64,000 nucleotides of DNA from Lineus longissimus (GCF_910592395.1 NC_088316.1:3162001-3226000), one strand, 5' to 3'. Numbered from the stretch's first letter, positions 25,101 to 37,002 are shown. Made by a program: numbers and translations. The notes: generated from the sequence alone by a model not told the origin.

Positions 25101-25972
25101 TCTTTCCGTTCATCAGGTTGTCCCCAGCGAAACCGAGACCAGCGTTGTTCACACAGACATCAACGCCTCCAGCCGTTTCCTTGATTGTAGCAAACATTGA
25201 AAGTATATCTTCTTCTTTGGTCAGGTCGCATCTGATTGGAAACAAAGTGCCCTTGCAGGTGGTGTCTTTGGCGAGTGTCTTTTTCATCTCCTGAAAGAAA
25301 CTAAAGTAGAGGCCGCCCAAGACGTATTCAGCTACCGGTACTCGAATTATGAAATATCAAATCAGTATGTACCGGTATTCGGATATCATCGTTAACACAG
25401 CTGTGTTGTTGTATAGACAAATGTAAAATGTAGTTTGCTTTCAGCCGTCACGACATGATACCCTGGCGACATGGTTTTAAACGAATCAATTAAAATAACA
25501 TTTATAACCCCTCTCAACAAGCAATACCGGTACTCGTTTTTATCAGCATAATGCTTTGAAGTGACAGTGCACCTGTTTATACCAATCATTATCTGAGGCC
25601 ATAACACAAATCACGAAGAGATAACAACATCATCATCTTGAGAAAACAGAGTTTTACTGAGTGGAAAAAAACCTACACAAAGTAGGTCCAGTCTTTATGT
25701 AATGGTTCACTACGTGCACGAGTCACACGAGCCTGGCTTATTCTCATGCAAAACCTCCTGTTAATAGTAGGGCCACTGGCATACTGTACGGCATACAGTA
25801 CAGTATAGGCCTAGGCCTACTTATGCGTCAAACGACTCACCTCAATTTTGCCGATGTTCCTCGCACAAGCAAATACCTTCATCCCGCTTTTGACCAGCTT
25901 CTCGGCAATAGCCGCCCCTATGCCAGACGATGCACCGGTAACAAGAGCCACGCGTCCGCTCCATCTCTCCAT
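22145..25972 (-). CDS. DHRS11-like: DHRS11-like short-chain dehydrogenase/reductase (last exon not found)
   Basis: A classical SDR, an NAD(P)(H)-dependent oxidoreductase. Six exons join in phase: 25972-25841, 25290-25075, 24793-24699, 24313-24184, 23133-23044 and 22210-22145, giving 243 residues. The start MERWSGRVALVTGASSGIG matches the vertebrate DHRS11 N-terminus as I know it. Cofactor motif TGASSGIG is at residues 12-19, NNAG at 92-95, the catalytic serine in NSDSG near 148-150, and catalytic Tyr163 and Lys167 in YEGTK. The tail has SPGWVQTEF and PLQPDDIADAVMYVV. DHRS11 is about 260 residues, so only ~17 C-terminal residues are missing. The last exon must lie below 22145, but I could not identify it. 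Intron 4 contains a 50-bp minisatellite, and intron 5 contains the interrupted 250-bp repeat. Vertebrate DHRS11 acts on steroids; the invertebrate substrate is unknown. Confidence 0.92.
22232..22953 (-). repeat. ~250-bp GGCTTGCCAAACAG repeat, copy 2, interrupted
   Basis: Three blocks match the 7225 and 46393 copies in order: about 22232-22318, 22622-22680 and 22845-22953. They are separated by about 300 and 165 bases of unrelated sequence, so later insertions split this copy. It lies in the intron between the fifth and sixth exons of the SDR gene. Confidence 0.75.
23281..23880 (+). repeat. 50-bp minisatellite, about 12 copies
   Basis: The unit is ACACTGCTTCCCTAATGTTT followed by GCATGCTGACAAGGCGAAAC and GTTTATCACT/ATT (period exactly 50 in the first copies). 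Copies differ at diagnostic sites (GCTTC or GCTTG, GCATG or GTATG, GCGAAAC or GCGCTAAG), and these variants recur in a regular order. That indicates amplification of multi-copy blocks. The array lies in intron 4 of the SDR gene and decays after 23820. Confidence 0.95.
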
Positions 25973-26363
25973 GTTGTTTTATGTATAGGCCTGGAACTTA
26001 ATGAATGGTTATTGGAAGTCTGACAGACTGGCATCAGCAGCGCCCAGTGATGTAGTTGCAAGTTCAAGGCTCCAGCTAGCGCTACTTTGCCGGTTTAGCT
26101 GCGTCTGTTTCACATAGGCCTACTACGCATAATATAGGCCTCTTGTACAGGCGCAAAGTCATCCAATATAGCAGTATACATGTACAATGTAGGCCACGGC
26201 CTTTGTAAGTCGTGATCGGGACACAATCATCCTTCCGATGTTTGCACAGCAATAAATTATGTTTTTTCGAAATACCTCGCTGATTAATTACCCCGGACGG
26301 CCGAGCGCGTTCAGTCGGAAAGTACCGGAAACTGTCGACCTAGTTTTCGAGTCGTGATCGGCA

Positions 26364-27373
26364 ACACCTCCATGGATATACCAATATCCATGGAGGTATT
26401 ATTCCGGTGTACTCCTGTTTCGCCTATTCCTGTTCCGCCTATTCCTGTTTCGCCTAATTCCTTATTCGCCTATTCCTGATTCGCCTACTTCCTTCTTCGC
26501 CTAATTCCTGTTTCGCCTATTCCTGTTTCGCCTAATTCCTGTTTTGCCTATTCCTGTTTCGCCTATTCAAATGTATTGCTAACCTCCCCACAGACGTAGG
26601 AATATGAACCGTCCCTTACTATAGTCCTAAAGAATTCACTAATTCGAATGATAATCCTTAAGTTTTGTTCTATTTGTCATTGTGCTATGCCCTTTGGTGC
26701 GACAATAAATGGTCTGATGAATGACGATATCGTCATAAGCTGCACGTGAAATCATATATCATGATATGTATTTTCAACCTTGTTTGACTTGATATGTGCT
26801 GTACCTACATGTATATTATGACATGGGTTTTACAGCTGATTTTGATCAAATAATTATGAGAATGTACAGTATTATGTATTTTTATCAAAACCTCATGAAT
26901 TCCTGTTTTTATAAAATAAACGACTGCTTTACTCTACTTAATCTATAGTTTTTACTGTGTGTCAGTATGGTCCTATGGTCAAATAAGTCCCGGACTGTCC
27001 CCGGTTTCAAGGTGACTCTTTCAAAACGGTCATGGCATGGTTTGTTAACAAAGTTGATGGCATTTGATTAGTCAAATTGTCATCACATCGTTAACATCAT
27101 CCAATTGTCCCCTCACATTTTCCCCATAAAATGGACATGCATCCCTAAGGTTCCCCGTGGGAGAGTCGATTTATTGTAGGGGTACTGGAAAGTAGGCGAA
27201 ACAGAAAGTAGGCGAAACAGGAATAGGCGAAACAGGAAATAGGCCAAACAGGAAATAGGCCAAACAGGAATAGGCGAAACAGGAATAGGCGGAACAGGAA
27301 TAGGCGAAACAAGAATAGGCGAAACAGGAATAGGCGAAACAGGCATAAACCATTATTCCATGCTGGTATATCC
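26364..27373. mobile_element. Foldback-like element: inverted 15-bp minisatellites around a ~600-bp core
   Basis: The left array (about 26405-26575) repeats ATTCCTGTTTCGCCT with variants; the right array (about 27185-27345) repeats its reverse complement AGGCGAAACAGGAAT. The outermost words GGATATACCA (26374) and TGGTATATCC (27364) are also inverted, giving a unit of 1000 bp. A 17-bp arm hairpin (CACCTCCATGGATAT) overlaps the left end at 26364-26401. The core has no recognised gene. Structure matches foldback-type elements whose ends are variable tandem repeats. No target duplication could be fixed. Confidence 0.75.
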
Positions 27374-27869
27374 TTCGGCATTGTATCTGCGACCGAGATA
27401 TTTGGGTGATCGCAGGTGGACTCCCTGGGCAGTCCATTGCATCATCCCAATTGGCTCTCCTTATGGTGAGGAACGAGATCGCAGGTCGCAGCGTTAAAAA
27501 TCACTCGCTTGTGGGGCGCTTTTTAACCATGTTCGCACGTCTAAACCCTGCAAGCGTGGTTGGTAACACTCTATTTGTAGCCAAACATTTTTGAAATTAA
27601 CAAAATAATTCGAAAAACTAGTGGAAGGCATAGGCCAACGTGCAATGCAAAAGCAATTCAGCTTATGTACTGTCCCGAGACGCCGACAGGTGCTCACAAG
27701 ATCAAACCGCTATCAATAATCGGTAGTGTGACGTGCATGTAATACACTTATCTGGTTGCACTCTATCAATTGCCCTTTCTCTTTTGTATTGACGATCTTG
27801 GCTTTGCGACCAAACACGATTTGCTCACAGCATTTAAAAAGGCTGGGGTCCGGTTGAGACGCTGTTGCC

Positions 27870-28025
27870 TTGTTTCACCTGGTATACCAGATCACCGATT
27901 CCCGCCGGCCTCATCGTCTCATCTTCTTTGCCGAGACAACATCCGCTGATCACACCTCTGTTGACACATCACGTTACATGTCTAAGGGGAATCGGATAAC
28001 GACGATTTATGATGACGTTCGGCCT
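27870..28025 (+). repeat. Dispersed repeat copy (partner at 20.6 kb)
   Basis: See 20635-20790. Shared words are GGCCTCATCG, CACACCTCTGT.GACACATC and GGGAATCGGATAAC. Confidence 0.65.
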
Positions 28026-28029
28026 CTCT

Positions 28030-29320
28030 AGTGAACTATTACACCATAATATGACCCACCAAAATACGATAGGGCCAGGCACTTTTTCCAGGGGGACATT
28101 TTTGAAAAGTCCTAGGATACTGAGAATGTCCGGGAACAAAGATTTCTATTATGCGTCTTTGATCTCTGAGTTATTAACGATCCTGGCGTCTCTACAACCA
28201 TATATGACAACCATAATCCGCCAGAATAAGGACCGAACGCAATAGCATTCCGTGAAGTTATTATTTATAGCTCACAAGGTCATTTGCATAAGATATTGAT
28301 GACGTTTTAGTCACGTGACAGTCGGACATCGACACTTATTTCTACGCATTTGAGCTTATTTCAAAGTCAATTATCTTTGGCCCTGCATTGTTTTTAGCAT
28401 GAATGATACCATAGTCAGAGAGAGAAATATTCAGAACAATTATGTAGTATTTCCAACACTCGGACATGTGCCAGATTGAATCTAACTGACCTAGAAAGCC
28501 TGAATCCATTACGAAACCGCATGTTTGTCCGACATTGCCTGTAATTCAGCGATGGGGAAATAGAGGGCAGCAGCTGCAGTGACGTCATCTTCGCGGAATG
28601 CTATTAGGCAATAAAGGCACCGTGCATGACAAAGGAAGACGGGGATGGGGGTTGCTTCCATTTCAGGTTATACCCAGTCGTCATAAGACTGGTATAGGCC
28701 TACTGGAGATGATGATCAAATATAACTACAAATGAACTAAACACGCTATTGACACAATTACTATAAGATATATAGCGTTCAGCCTCCTCCTTTTCCATCA
28801 TCTTTCCATCATCTTGTCATCTTCCCGTTACTCATCTGACAGACTATTCCTCGAGGAGAAATACAGAGGTCGCGTCAGCAGGTCAGGTGCGATACTGAAT
28901 CACCCCCCCCCCCCCCCGCCCCCACACACACACCCTACTTCACCCCAGTACGTAGGTATCTTAGGGGCCTTAGTTCAAAATGCCGCCTCTCAAATCAGCG
29001 TGCGCACGAGACCTTTTATATGAAACGGGAGCAGTCCATTCCCGGAATGTACAGTCTTGACATTTTCCGACTTTTCACGCCAGCCTTGTCAAATAAGGTA
29101 AAATCCCTATCTGTACCTAACGAATGTTACCTAATGCTACCTTAATGTCGGTCCAGGTGGTTGTACTCAAAGTCGCCTGGGGACACGTCAAATCACATCC
29201 ACTGCATTTTCAGTCTACCGGTACCCAAACATACCCTCGACTAAAAAAACTAGGCCCACTAATCTAATTGGTACGTATTAATTCTTTGAATAATCCACAA
29301 TGCCATTTTAACACACATAT
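28030..29320. other. Non-coding stretch with C-run microsatellite
   Basis: No exon recognised. A run of about 17 C followed by CCCACACACACACACC lies near 28903-28935. Confidence 0.5.
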
Positions 29321-29328
29321 TAGTAGTA

Positions 29329-29697
29329 CGTCCACTACATGGAAAACGCCGGCGTTTTTAAACCCCGGGGATACTCCGAACCAGAAAAAGCCCGGAGAAG
29401 ACACGGCGAGGACTTACACCACATACAAAGTAGTTACTGAACACGGCGACAGATAGCATGGTTTTTCTGCACTGTTACCTTTTCATGCATGCGCAGTGGT
29501 AACAACTAACCAACACCGGAGTTTTTGTGATTACACTACTTAAAACGCCGTGCTTAATTTAGCCCCCATTTAGCCCTGAATCCATCGCCGTGACAAGAAA
29601 ACACCGGCGTTTTCTAGCGCAGGCGTTTTCGAGGGGAAAATTAACAGGTGTAAGCGCAAAAACTCCGGACCAACACCGGCGTTTTATGTAGTGGACG
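29329..29697. mobile_element. ~370-bp MITE with TIR CGTCCACTACAT..AAACGCCGG
   Basis: The left end CGTCCACTACATGGAAAACG and the reverse complement of the right end, CGTCCACTACATAAAACGCC, match with a short indel. Internal copies of AACACCGGCGTTTT and AACACCGGAGTTTT give nested inverted repeats. Non-coding. Confidence 0.85.
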
Positions 29698-29699
29698 CG

Positions 29700-30520
29700 A
29701 CACTATTATGACTTTGTATGTTGTATTGCTGTCTTAACGTCCATGCCATGTGATTGCTGCCCACATGGCATCATCCACTCATTTACTCATCCTGAGAATA
29801 TCAGAAATTTTAGGATTCGTTGCTCTCTCACCACAAGGACGTAGGATCTAGCGCTAAGAACACCTGATACTCTCAGGATGCATTTACTGGCAATTCGAGC
29901 CATTATCGTTTCCATTATCACAACTGAAGTAGACAAAAGCCAATAATTGAATAATTACCTGAATTTATTTTCGCAATAAAAGTTATCAAAACTGTTTTCG
30001 TACTCAGCTTATAGTAGGCCTATCCTCTCAAAATATAGTCTCTCCACGGACATGGAGACAGTGACAATGTATAAAATAAAGATAACAGATCTGTGAAAAT
30101 GAGATCCTGTCATATACACAGGATAAGATTTGACACCACATCAAAATGGAAGTGATTTCCTCTCTGAACTTGACAAGCATTTCATCAACAATTTACGAAT
30201 TGTCGTAACTTTTAATCCGCACATTGATATGTTGGGAAGAACCTTTCAGTAGACATAATAAGAGGCCCAAGGGCCTGGCGCTCAGCTGAAGAGTGGTTTT
30301 TAAAAACAAAATGGCCGTTGTTGTCATGACCCTGTTAACTTTTGTCAACTTTGCTATCTAACAGCTGGTGAACTTTACAGTTGAAGACAAATCCAATAAT
30401 TTCATCCAATACGACATTGTCAAATTGACATCCTTTTGCTGACAATGACATTATTAAAAGTCCTGACAAATCTTCGGCAGCTTAACTTAACGAGGCAGCT
30501 TAGCTTAACTATTTAACTCT
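29700..30520. other. Non-coding stretch
   Basis: Nothing coding recognised. The word AAGAGGCCCAAGGGCCTGGC near 30260 has the look of the start of a dispersed repeat, but no second copy exists in the window. Confidence 0.4.
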
Positions 30521-30524
30521 TATA

Positions 30525-30660
30525 GAGTAGAACCTCTCAATCAAAGGACACCCTTTAGACTGCATACAGTCCTTAATTGAGAGGAACCCCGATTACAGAT
30601 CGAGGTTAAATGCAATGGAACAGACTAGTTAGGAACCAAATCGGATCTGACTAGAAATGA
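30525..30660 (+). repeat. CAGTAGAACCTCTC-type repeat, partial
   Basis: Starts AGAGTAGAACCTCTCAATC, then the reverse arm TCCTTAATTGAGAGG. The distal part is degraded. Family described at 17782. Confidence 0.7.
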
Positions 30661-30740
30661 GATCATCCCCCACTGCAATGCTTCAACTAATAAGCAAAAA
30701 CACCTCTGTATGTAAATCGGCAAAGCTTGCACGAGGTGAC

Positions 30741-31083
30741 TTAAAGCGAACTGGAACCGCCGAGCCAGTTCGTATGACCTCGTTTTCATTTCCCGCGTAT
30801 CGGGTGATCAGAACGAGGCATGAATGAAACATGGCGCCTAGCTGTCAATCATTGAGTGACGTCACTACTATGGAATTTACTACGAAAACTCATGAATGAA
30901 AGATCGCATGACTCACGTGATTCTCACATGATTCTCAATGATAACAAATTGAACTGCGCATGCTCGGGCACTGGGGGCGGAGCTACAAATTTGAACTCGA
31001 ATATGAAGTTGGAAGTTCGACTTTCTCGGGCGGTGAAAGTCGAAAAGTTGAATAAATCGCTCGGCGGTTCCAGTTCCCTTTAA
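30741..31083. mobile_element. ~335-bp MITE flanked by TTAA
   Basis: Left TTAA-AGCGAACTGGAACCGCC and right GGCGGTTCCAGTTCCCT-TTAA are inverted, with arms of about 21 bp (one mismatch). The TTAA on both sides fits a piggyBac-type duplication; a 3-bp TTA plus terminal A/T is also possible. Inner sequence contains CTCGGGCGGTGAAAGTCG, recurring near 2120. Non-coding. Confidence 0.8.
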
Positions 31084-31429
31084 GCCATATCAAATATTTA
31101 CAAGCTTTCAAGGTGACTTTTGGAAGAAGTCAGTCATTTTCTTGTTAACCTTGCCAGAACCTTTATTGGTGGTAGCCTTCTTGGCTTTCTTTGCTGGCGG
31201 TGTGTCCAGAATGTCTTGTTTTCTTTTACTGCCTCCTCCTACAACAATTAATACAGAAGAAATTCAGTTACTGATTTTACACCAAGGATTTCATATAATT
31301 TATAAACCTGGTGTTTGTTTTATCATGTACACAAACTCACCTATGCACATGGCTTAGGCCTACCCTCCAAACTTATAAACCTGATTCTTTTTTACAATTT
31401 TCACGCACACACAATGCAGACATGCCTTA

Positions 31430-32245
31430 AGCCTGCACCACACGGTGAAATTTGCGTGATGCAAGTGACACGCGTGCACGTTGCGACAGGCAAATTCTCA
31501 CTGTGTGGGGTCGTTTTTTGCTGCGTATCTTCCTCGCGTGTCGAGACGCAGCCGATCTAGCATGTTTGATATTTTCTCGACACGCGAGGAAGTTAATCAC
31601 CGTGTGGGGGCTACCTGCAGCAATGTTGCGCGAGTTCAACGAATCACAACAAGCAGATCGGTCACATGATTTATAGGTCAGTCACTTTGTATCTGCGGCC
31701 CCACCATCTCGAGCAATTCCTGAAATTCCTCGACCCGCACTCTGTGGAACTGGCGATACTTCATGGGGTCCTCCTCCCGCAATTCAGCAATTAGATTTGC
31801 ATAGGCCCCCTTATCCTCTCTTCTCTGAATCCATGGCCTTGTCCAAAGACTACGGTCCACGCGGCGCCGCCTCCGCCGCCGCCTCCGACGGAGTAACAGC
31901 AGGAGAATAAGGGCAATTTGGTCTTCTTGGTCCATAATACTTCTCATAGGATTTGACAGTTCCCGGGCGCTGCCATTTTGGTATCATGTGACTGACCTAT
32001 AAATCATGTGACCGATCTGCTTGTTGTGATTCGTCGAACTCGCGCAACTTTGCTGCAGGTAGCCCCCACACGGTGATTAACTTCCTCGCGTGTCGAGAAA
32101 ATATCAAACATGCTAGATCGGCTGCGTCTCGACTCGCGAGGGAAGATACGCAGCAAAAAACGACCCCACACAGTGAGAATTTGCCTGTCGCAACATGCAC
32201 GCGTGTCACTTGTATCACGCAAATTTTCACCGTGTAGTGCAGGCT
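31430..32245 (-). mobile_element. PIF/Harbinger derivative with ~260-bp terminal inverted repeats
   Basis: The arms 31430 to ~31690 and ~31985 to 32245 are near-perfect reverse complements. Termini begin AGCCTGCACCACACGGTGA and are flanked on both sides by TTA (31427-31429 and 32246-32248), the 3-bp duplication of PIF/Harbinger. The ~295-bp centre holds the first part of a Harbinger transposase gene on the minus strand (next entry). Internal deletion plus long arms make a foldback, non-autonomous element. It lies 0.4 kb downstream of the photolyase stop codon. Confidence 0.88.
31678..31947 (-). pseudogene. Truncated Harbinger transposase, N-terminal fragment
   Basis: An ATG-initiated frame of 89 codons starts MRSIMDQEDQ, has a run of about ten arginines, and then WTRPWIQRREDKGAYANLIA and ELREEDPMKYRQF...FQELLEMV. 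This matches the N-terminal signature of HARBI1-like PIF/Harbinger nucleases (basic stretch, (W/Y)xRPW, ..R...GAY..L..EL...D...Y..F..M....F..LL). The catalytic DDE domain is absent: the frame runs into the terminal inverted repeat and stops. It cannot be an active enzyme. Confidence 0.8.
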
Positions 32246-32340
32246 TTAGACCTACAATCCCAAGCCTTTTCGGGCCAGATTGATTGCATATTGCAAAGGG
32301 CAGGACACAAAAATTGCTAAGAAGGAGGGTTAGGCCTACA

Positions 32341-32703
32341 CACCAACCTTTCTTATCTTCAGATCTATTTGCCAAAAAAGGAGGGTTAAACTTATCCAGG
32401 GTTAATAAAGATTTCGATTTTTCTCTCTCAAAATAGACCATGTTTTCAAAAAAAGTCTAAGGGTTTGGCCAAAGCAGGGTCAACAAGAATCACGCAAAGA
32501 TGGCACACCAACCTTTCTTATCTTCAGATCTATTTGCCAAAAAAGGAGGGTTAAACTTATCCAGGGTTAATAAAGATTTCGATTTTTCTCTCTCAAAATA
32601 GACCACCTTTTAAAGAAAAGTCTGAGGGTTAGGCCAAAGCAGGGTCAACAAGAATCATGCAAAGATGGCACACCAACCTTTCTTATCTTCAGATCTATTT
32701 GCC
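32341..32703 (-). repeat. 165-bp tandem duplication of the photolyase 3' end
   Basis: The block CACCAACCTTTCTTATCTTC AGATCTATTTGCC occurs at 32341, 32506 and 32671, spaced exactly 165 bp. The 32671 copy is the coding end of the photolyase (codons for [10 protein letters not shown]). The copy at 32506 still encodes [15 protein letters not shown] and a TGA stop. The copies include part of the 3'UTR, for example GGTTAATAAAGATTTCG. So two extra C-terminal tails lie downstream of the true stop. Confidence 0.9.
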
Positions 32704-35700
32704 TCAAATGCAGCAGCCATTCTCTTGAGGTTTCTCTGCCTGGCTTCGTCATGGTCTACGATTGGCCTGGGGTAGTCCTTGCCTATCACACACCCAAGTT
32801 TCTCCTGCACAACCCTTGGTGCCTTCCATGGTTCATAGATATACTGGGTTGGAAACTTGCTCAAGAGCGGAATGTATTTCCTAGAATTAGAAAACGAAAG
32901 GTTCATAATCTTCGAAAACTTTTCTAGTGAAGATAAAATCTGGAAATCTTGTTCCCTATTCTGCTATCATGGTGTTGATTATAAAAAGGCCTCAAAGAAG
33001 TACTTACCACTCTTACATTTTCACCTCATAAAATTCTGATTTGTAACGACGGTTTTCCATTGACAGCAAAAGGACTGCCTTTGGAAAGCAGCCGTCCATT
33101 GTCGCCACAGAAATGTCTTGCCCACTTTATGCTCACCTGATATAATCGCCATTCTTATCTGTCTTTTTCCCGAATGCAATCGGCGAATATACCCGGAAGT
33201 ATTGATGGAAGAATGCGCTAGCTGACAACCACATCCAGTTGCCAGCATTTAAACTCCAGTCAGCATCCAGGAGCAACTCCTCAAAAATCTAAAATAGAGA
33301 AAAGAAAACTCTGACATTTTCTTCATGGATGTTATGGGGTATGATATTTATATTTACTGTTGGCTCAGAAAATAGAAATGCAGTTATACGCAATGCTGTA
33401 GTACAGTTACAGTCCAGATCACAATTGACATCCCATAAAATCGCATCATTGGCATGCTACCCAGCGCGTAGGACACGCATAATTTACGCACAACATAGAG
33501 ATAAGCGCATCACTGGTGCGTCTTTGGCATGGAATACGTGTGTACGCGAAGCAGAATGGATGTCATTTGTGACTTGGACTGTATTATGCACAGTTATAGC
33601 TAGCAACCAATCAGTTGTACCCAGACTTTGAGCATAACCTGTTTTTCATCAGATGCCTGACAGATGTTTTTACACTCACCTTTTGTCCTTCTTCCCAGCT
33701 CACCCACAAATCTCCCCTGGTCAGGAAACAAGCCACAGAATGTCTGGCCAAATGGTGAATCCACCCCTCTTGTCTCAGCTGTGTCATGATCGCATCAATA
33801 AAAGGATAACCCGTCCGGGCCTGCAGTTAGATAGAACCAAAAAAATATAAAATGACAATGTTACCTTAGAGGGTTAACCAGGGAATGAGATTTGGGGTTG
33901 AAATAATAATATCAGTCCGCAATGACATCATCGATGGTGGATTTGTCCTGAAGATTGAGTCGATTCCTCAAATCGAGTGAATTTTCGAATGATGAGAGAA
34001 GTGAACGATGAACATCTGGCATCACAAAAATATGTGAAATTATTTTCGTATATTTTGCTGGTCGCAACTAAAACAAAAATTAAAACGCACGCGAAGATTT
34101 TCGACCCTATTATTTTCTGGGCTTAAATCACCATCAATTCAAATTACTCACATTTTTCCAGGCATCCAAAAACTCTTGGTTTTTTTCCCAGGGAATCTGC
34201 CGACAGACAGGATTACCAACCATCTTGTCAAAGTTTGGTGTATCGGAGGCGATGGTGTAGTAAAACTCCCTCCAGAGAAGTTGACCTTCGAGTGACACTG
34301 GTGGGCTTGTGTGCTTCTAGAACCGAAGAAGAAGGGGCTGTTCATTTAGTAGGTTTGTAATCGTCTTTTGATTTTGGTATGAAGACTATCAACATTGTGA
34401 AAACTTACCTTATATTGTCGAGTCAATGCTGCTTTACCCTGACAAGAAATACCTAATTTCTGTCAGCATAGCCTAGTGGTGGATTAAGCAATTTAAAGTT
34501 TTATGAAACTCTGAAAAGTCATCACCAATGGCTGGAAAAAATTATCACTCACAGGTGACAAGAACAATTGGCTCACCTTTCCCTTCTGATAAACCTCTTT
34601 TACAGCATAATATTTCGTCCTAGCAGAAAGGCAGCCAAATTTGAGATACGGACTCAATACTGTAGTGCTGGGCTTTAGAGTGTTTGATTCAGTCTTTGGC
34701 TTTTCGAACGCGCAGACCCATCCCTGGAAAACAGCATACAAGTTGAGTGAAGTCAATTACAAAGAAAATACTGTAAACATTCATTTATGCCTTTTATCTT
34801 TGTATTAGATCATCGCAAACAGAAACGACATGGGCTTTAAAGCCATCTCAGCAATCAAATAAGCGATGTAGTATGTTTCAATATCTTCAGACATGATTAA
34901 TCTTCGCCCCTTTTTTTATCTTGACAAAAATTTCAGTTTATCCATAGGTCGGCTCTTGACAAAATGTTTGAGTGCACCTTAATATTAAAATTGGTTGCAG
35001 ATTTCCTCAATGCATTTTGAATTTTCCACTAGAGGCCATTTTTAGGAGAATATTATAACCTATAATCATCGAAAATTTAAAATATGATGTGGCGCTTATC
35101 TTGTTTTTGATGTGACATTTTGACCCTTTCTGGGGCCTAGATTTTCCTAAACTTTTGATATTTTGTTCACAAGACCCAATACCACACAAAACCACCATAA
35201 AATTGTATCTATCATATTTTGAGTGCTATATTGAGCCTACTGTCGGCCTATTATGCAAACCTATCGTAAATGATACTGACTGTTCTTGATAACTCCCTGT
35301 CCATCCTGGCCAGGGCCTCCGTCTCACCCCCAGGGAACAAGTCATCTCCCAAATCGTCAGGGTTGACACCTAGTTCCCCTAATGTCGGTGTGCCGTAGAC
35401 ATCGTCATGGTCATTTCCTACTGGTGTGACACAGTCTGAAGAAAAACAATAGATCATTTTCACCAGCATCACCTTGGTCTGTTGTATGGGGGAACTAGCA
35501 TGCACTGTTCGCTGGGTGGAAGATTCAACAATGCTTCCATCTAGGGCAGTGAGCTACTGGGTGTCCCAGAGTGCGAGATATCCAAGTGACAATCCAGCTG
35601 GAAAGGATCTAGTCTATATCTTTTGGCTGGTTTTGGAAGATGTTTCATGGCTGAACTGGTATGGTACATGTATATGCAAGAACTTAAACTGATTTTCACA

Positions 35701-37002
35701 TACTTTTCATATGTTTTATACCGAGTGTCTCGACTGGTTTCGGTGGAGCTCCAATCTGTGATAATAATGACTGTAGTTTTTGATACGTCTGTGGTGCCTT
35801 TCCACCATTCTTCGCAATGATCCTGGAAAAGAAACAAAGATTTCTAGCAACAAAATAACATCATATATACTAAATTACCAGACGACGTGGTGCACGCAAA
35901 AAATCGATCCCTGCAATTTTTTCCAATTTGTTCGCTATCGATAGCCTCATAGGACAAATGGGCAGTTCATTTTTATCTGTATATGATGCAAATCATGCTT
36001 GATGAACCCAATTACCAGATGAACACAGCAATATTCTGTTGAAAGACTGCAACAACACAGTTTTTTATACTCCATATTGAATAACTTTTTCCTTTCCCAG
36101 ACCAGGCCAGCTCGGCTAGTGGAAGGCCTGCCTGATTTTGCCAGTCTGGTGAATAGATTCGCCAGGGTGGTTTTTACCTATTCACATCATAAAGAGTATG
36201 AGAAACCCTCTGAATGACTTCGACTCCATGTTCCCTGGCAATCTTCTCAACCTCGCCATCTCTAGTCTTAGCATACGGCTCCGTGTCCGTCTCAAAAGCT
36301 AATTTGGTTATGCCCCACTCCTTAAAGATTTTTGGGAAGACGTCACAAGGTTTGCCACGAATCACAAATAATCTAGAAAGATAAGAGTTAATAATAAATA
36401 TTTTGAGAAAACGCCATTGCCTCAGACTCCGGGGATTTCCTCATTTGATCCGTCAAATCATTTCGTTGAAGATGAGTGGATGACATGTCAGTCACAGACC
36501 AACTTTGGTAAGATCTGATCAAATCTACATTTTTCTGAGGATTGAATCACTGAGTTAGTTTGGTTTGAATCCAATCAATCATGACACAAGCTTGCACCAT
36601 CGGCAGCGCCCAGTATCACTCATCTGGTGAATCCTGTGCGGGCTCATTTGAATCCTAGGACAGATGGGAGAGAAATAAGTGCAATTACAAATTTCAAATT
36701 TTAACAAATGGCTTACGCCTTTAATGTCCAAGGTGGCTATCAGATTCAGATTACTCGTATTTTAAAGCCTACCTGCTGTTAATTTTTTTCAAGCTGACAT
36801 CAAGATTTTCAAGACACTGCATCAAGAAACGCCACCTATTAATGCCGACGTGAGCATTCTTGACAAACCAAGGATCAAGGATAAATATCGGCCTCATCTC
36901 CCGACAGTTCTTAACTGCCTCTAGTAATGCAGGATTGTCATGGAGACGAAGGGCTTTCCTGAACCAATAGATTGACGTCGGCTTCATGTCGTCTTCTGCC
37001 AT
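32655..37002 (-). CDS. (6-4) photolyase, complete, 9 coding exons
   Basis: This flavoprotein uses blue light to repair pyrimidine (6-4) photoproducts in DNA. Exons: 37002-36773, 36372-36178, 35822-35722, 35435-35281, 34723-34577, 34316-34152, 33820-33680, 33288-33137 and 32880-32655. They join in phase to 503 residues, the usual family length. The start ATG encodes [20 protein letters not shown] (photolyase domain, residues 10-150). The FAD/catalytic region has [24 protein letters not shown] and GWIHHLARH with His354 and His358, the pair needed for (6-4) repair in the frog enzyme. [17 protein letters not shown] and [20 protein letters not shown] follow. The phrase GNWMWLSAS...[21 protein letters not shown] and a short tail favour (6-4) photolyase over clock cryptochrome. 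The sixth exon acceptor may instead be 3 bp further in (34313). Exon 4 uses a weak donor ACA|GTCAGT. The gene is divergent from ARMC3. Confidence 0.93.

Noticed and set aside
27113-27437. Open frames rich in Phe/Pro/Val repeats (PVSPIPVSPI type)
   Set aside because: Produced by the 15-bp unit of the foldback element in three frames at once; no start, splice site or family support.
31427-31676. Open frames within the Harbinger arms on both strands
   Set aside because: They lie in the terminal inverted repeats and mirror each other at 31997-32230, so they are shadows of the transposon ends.
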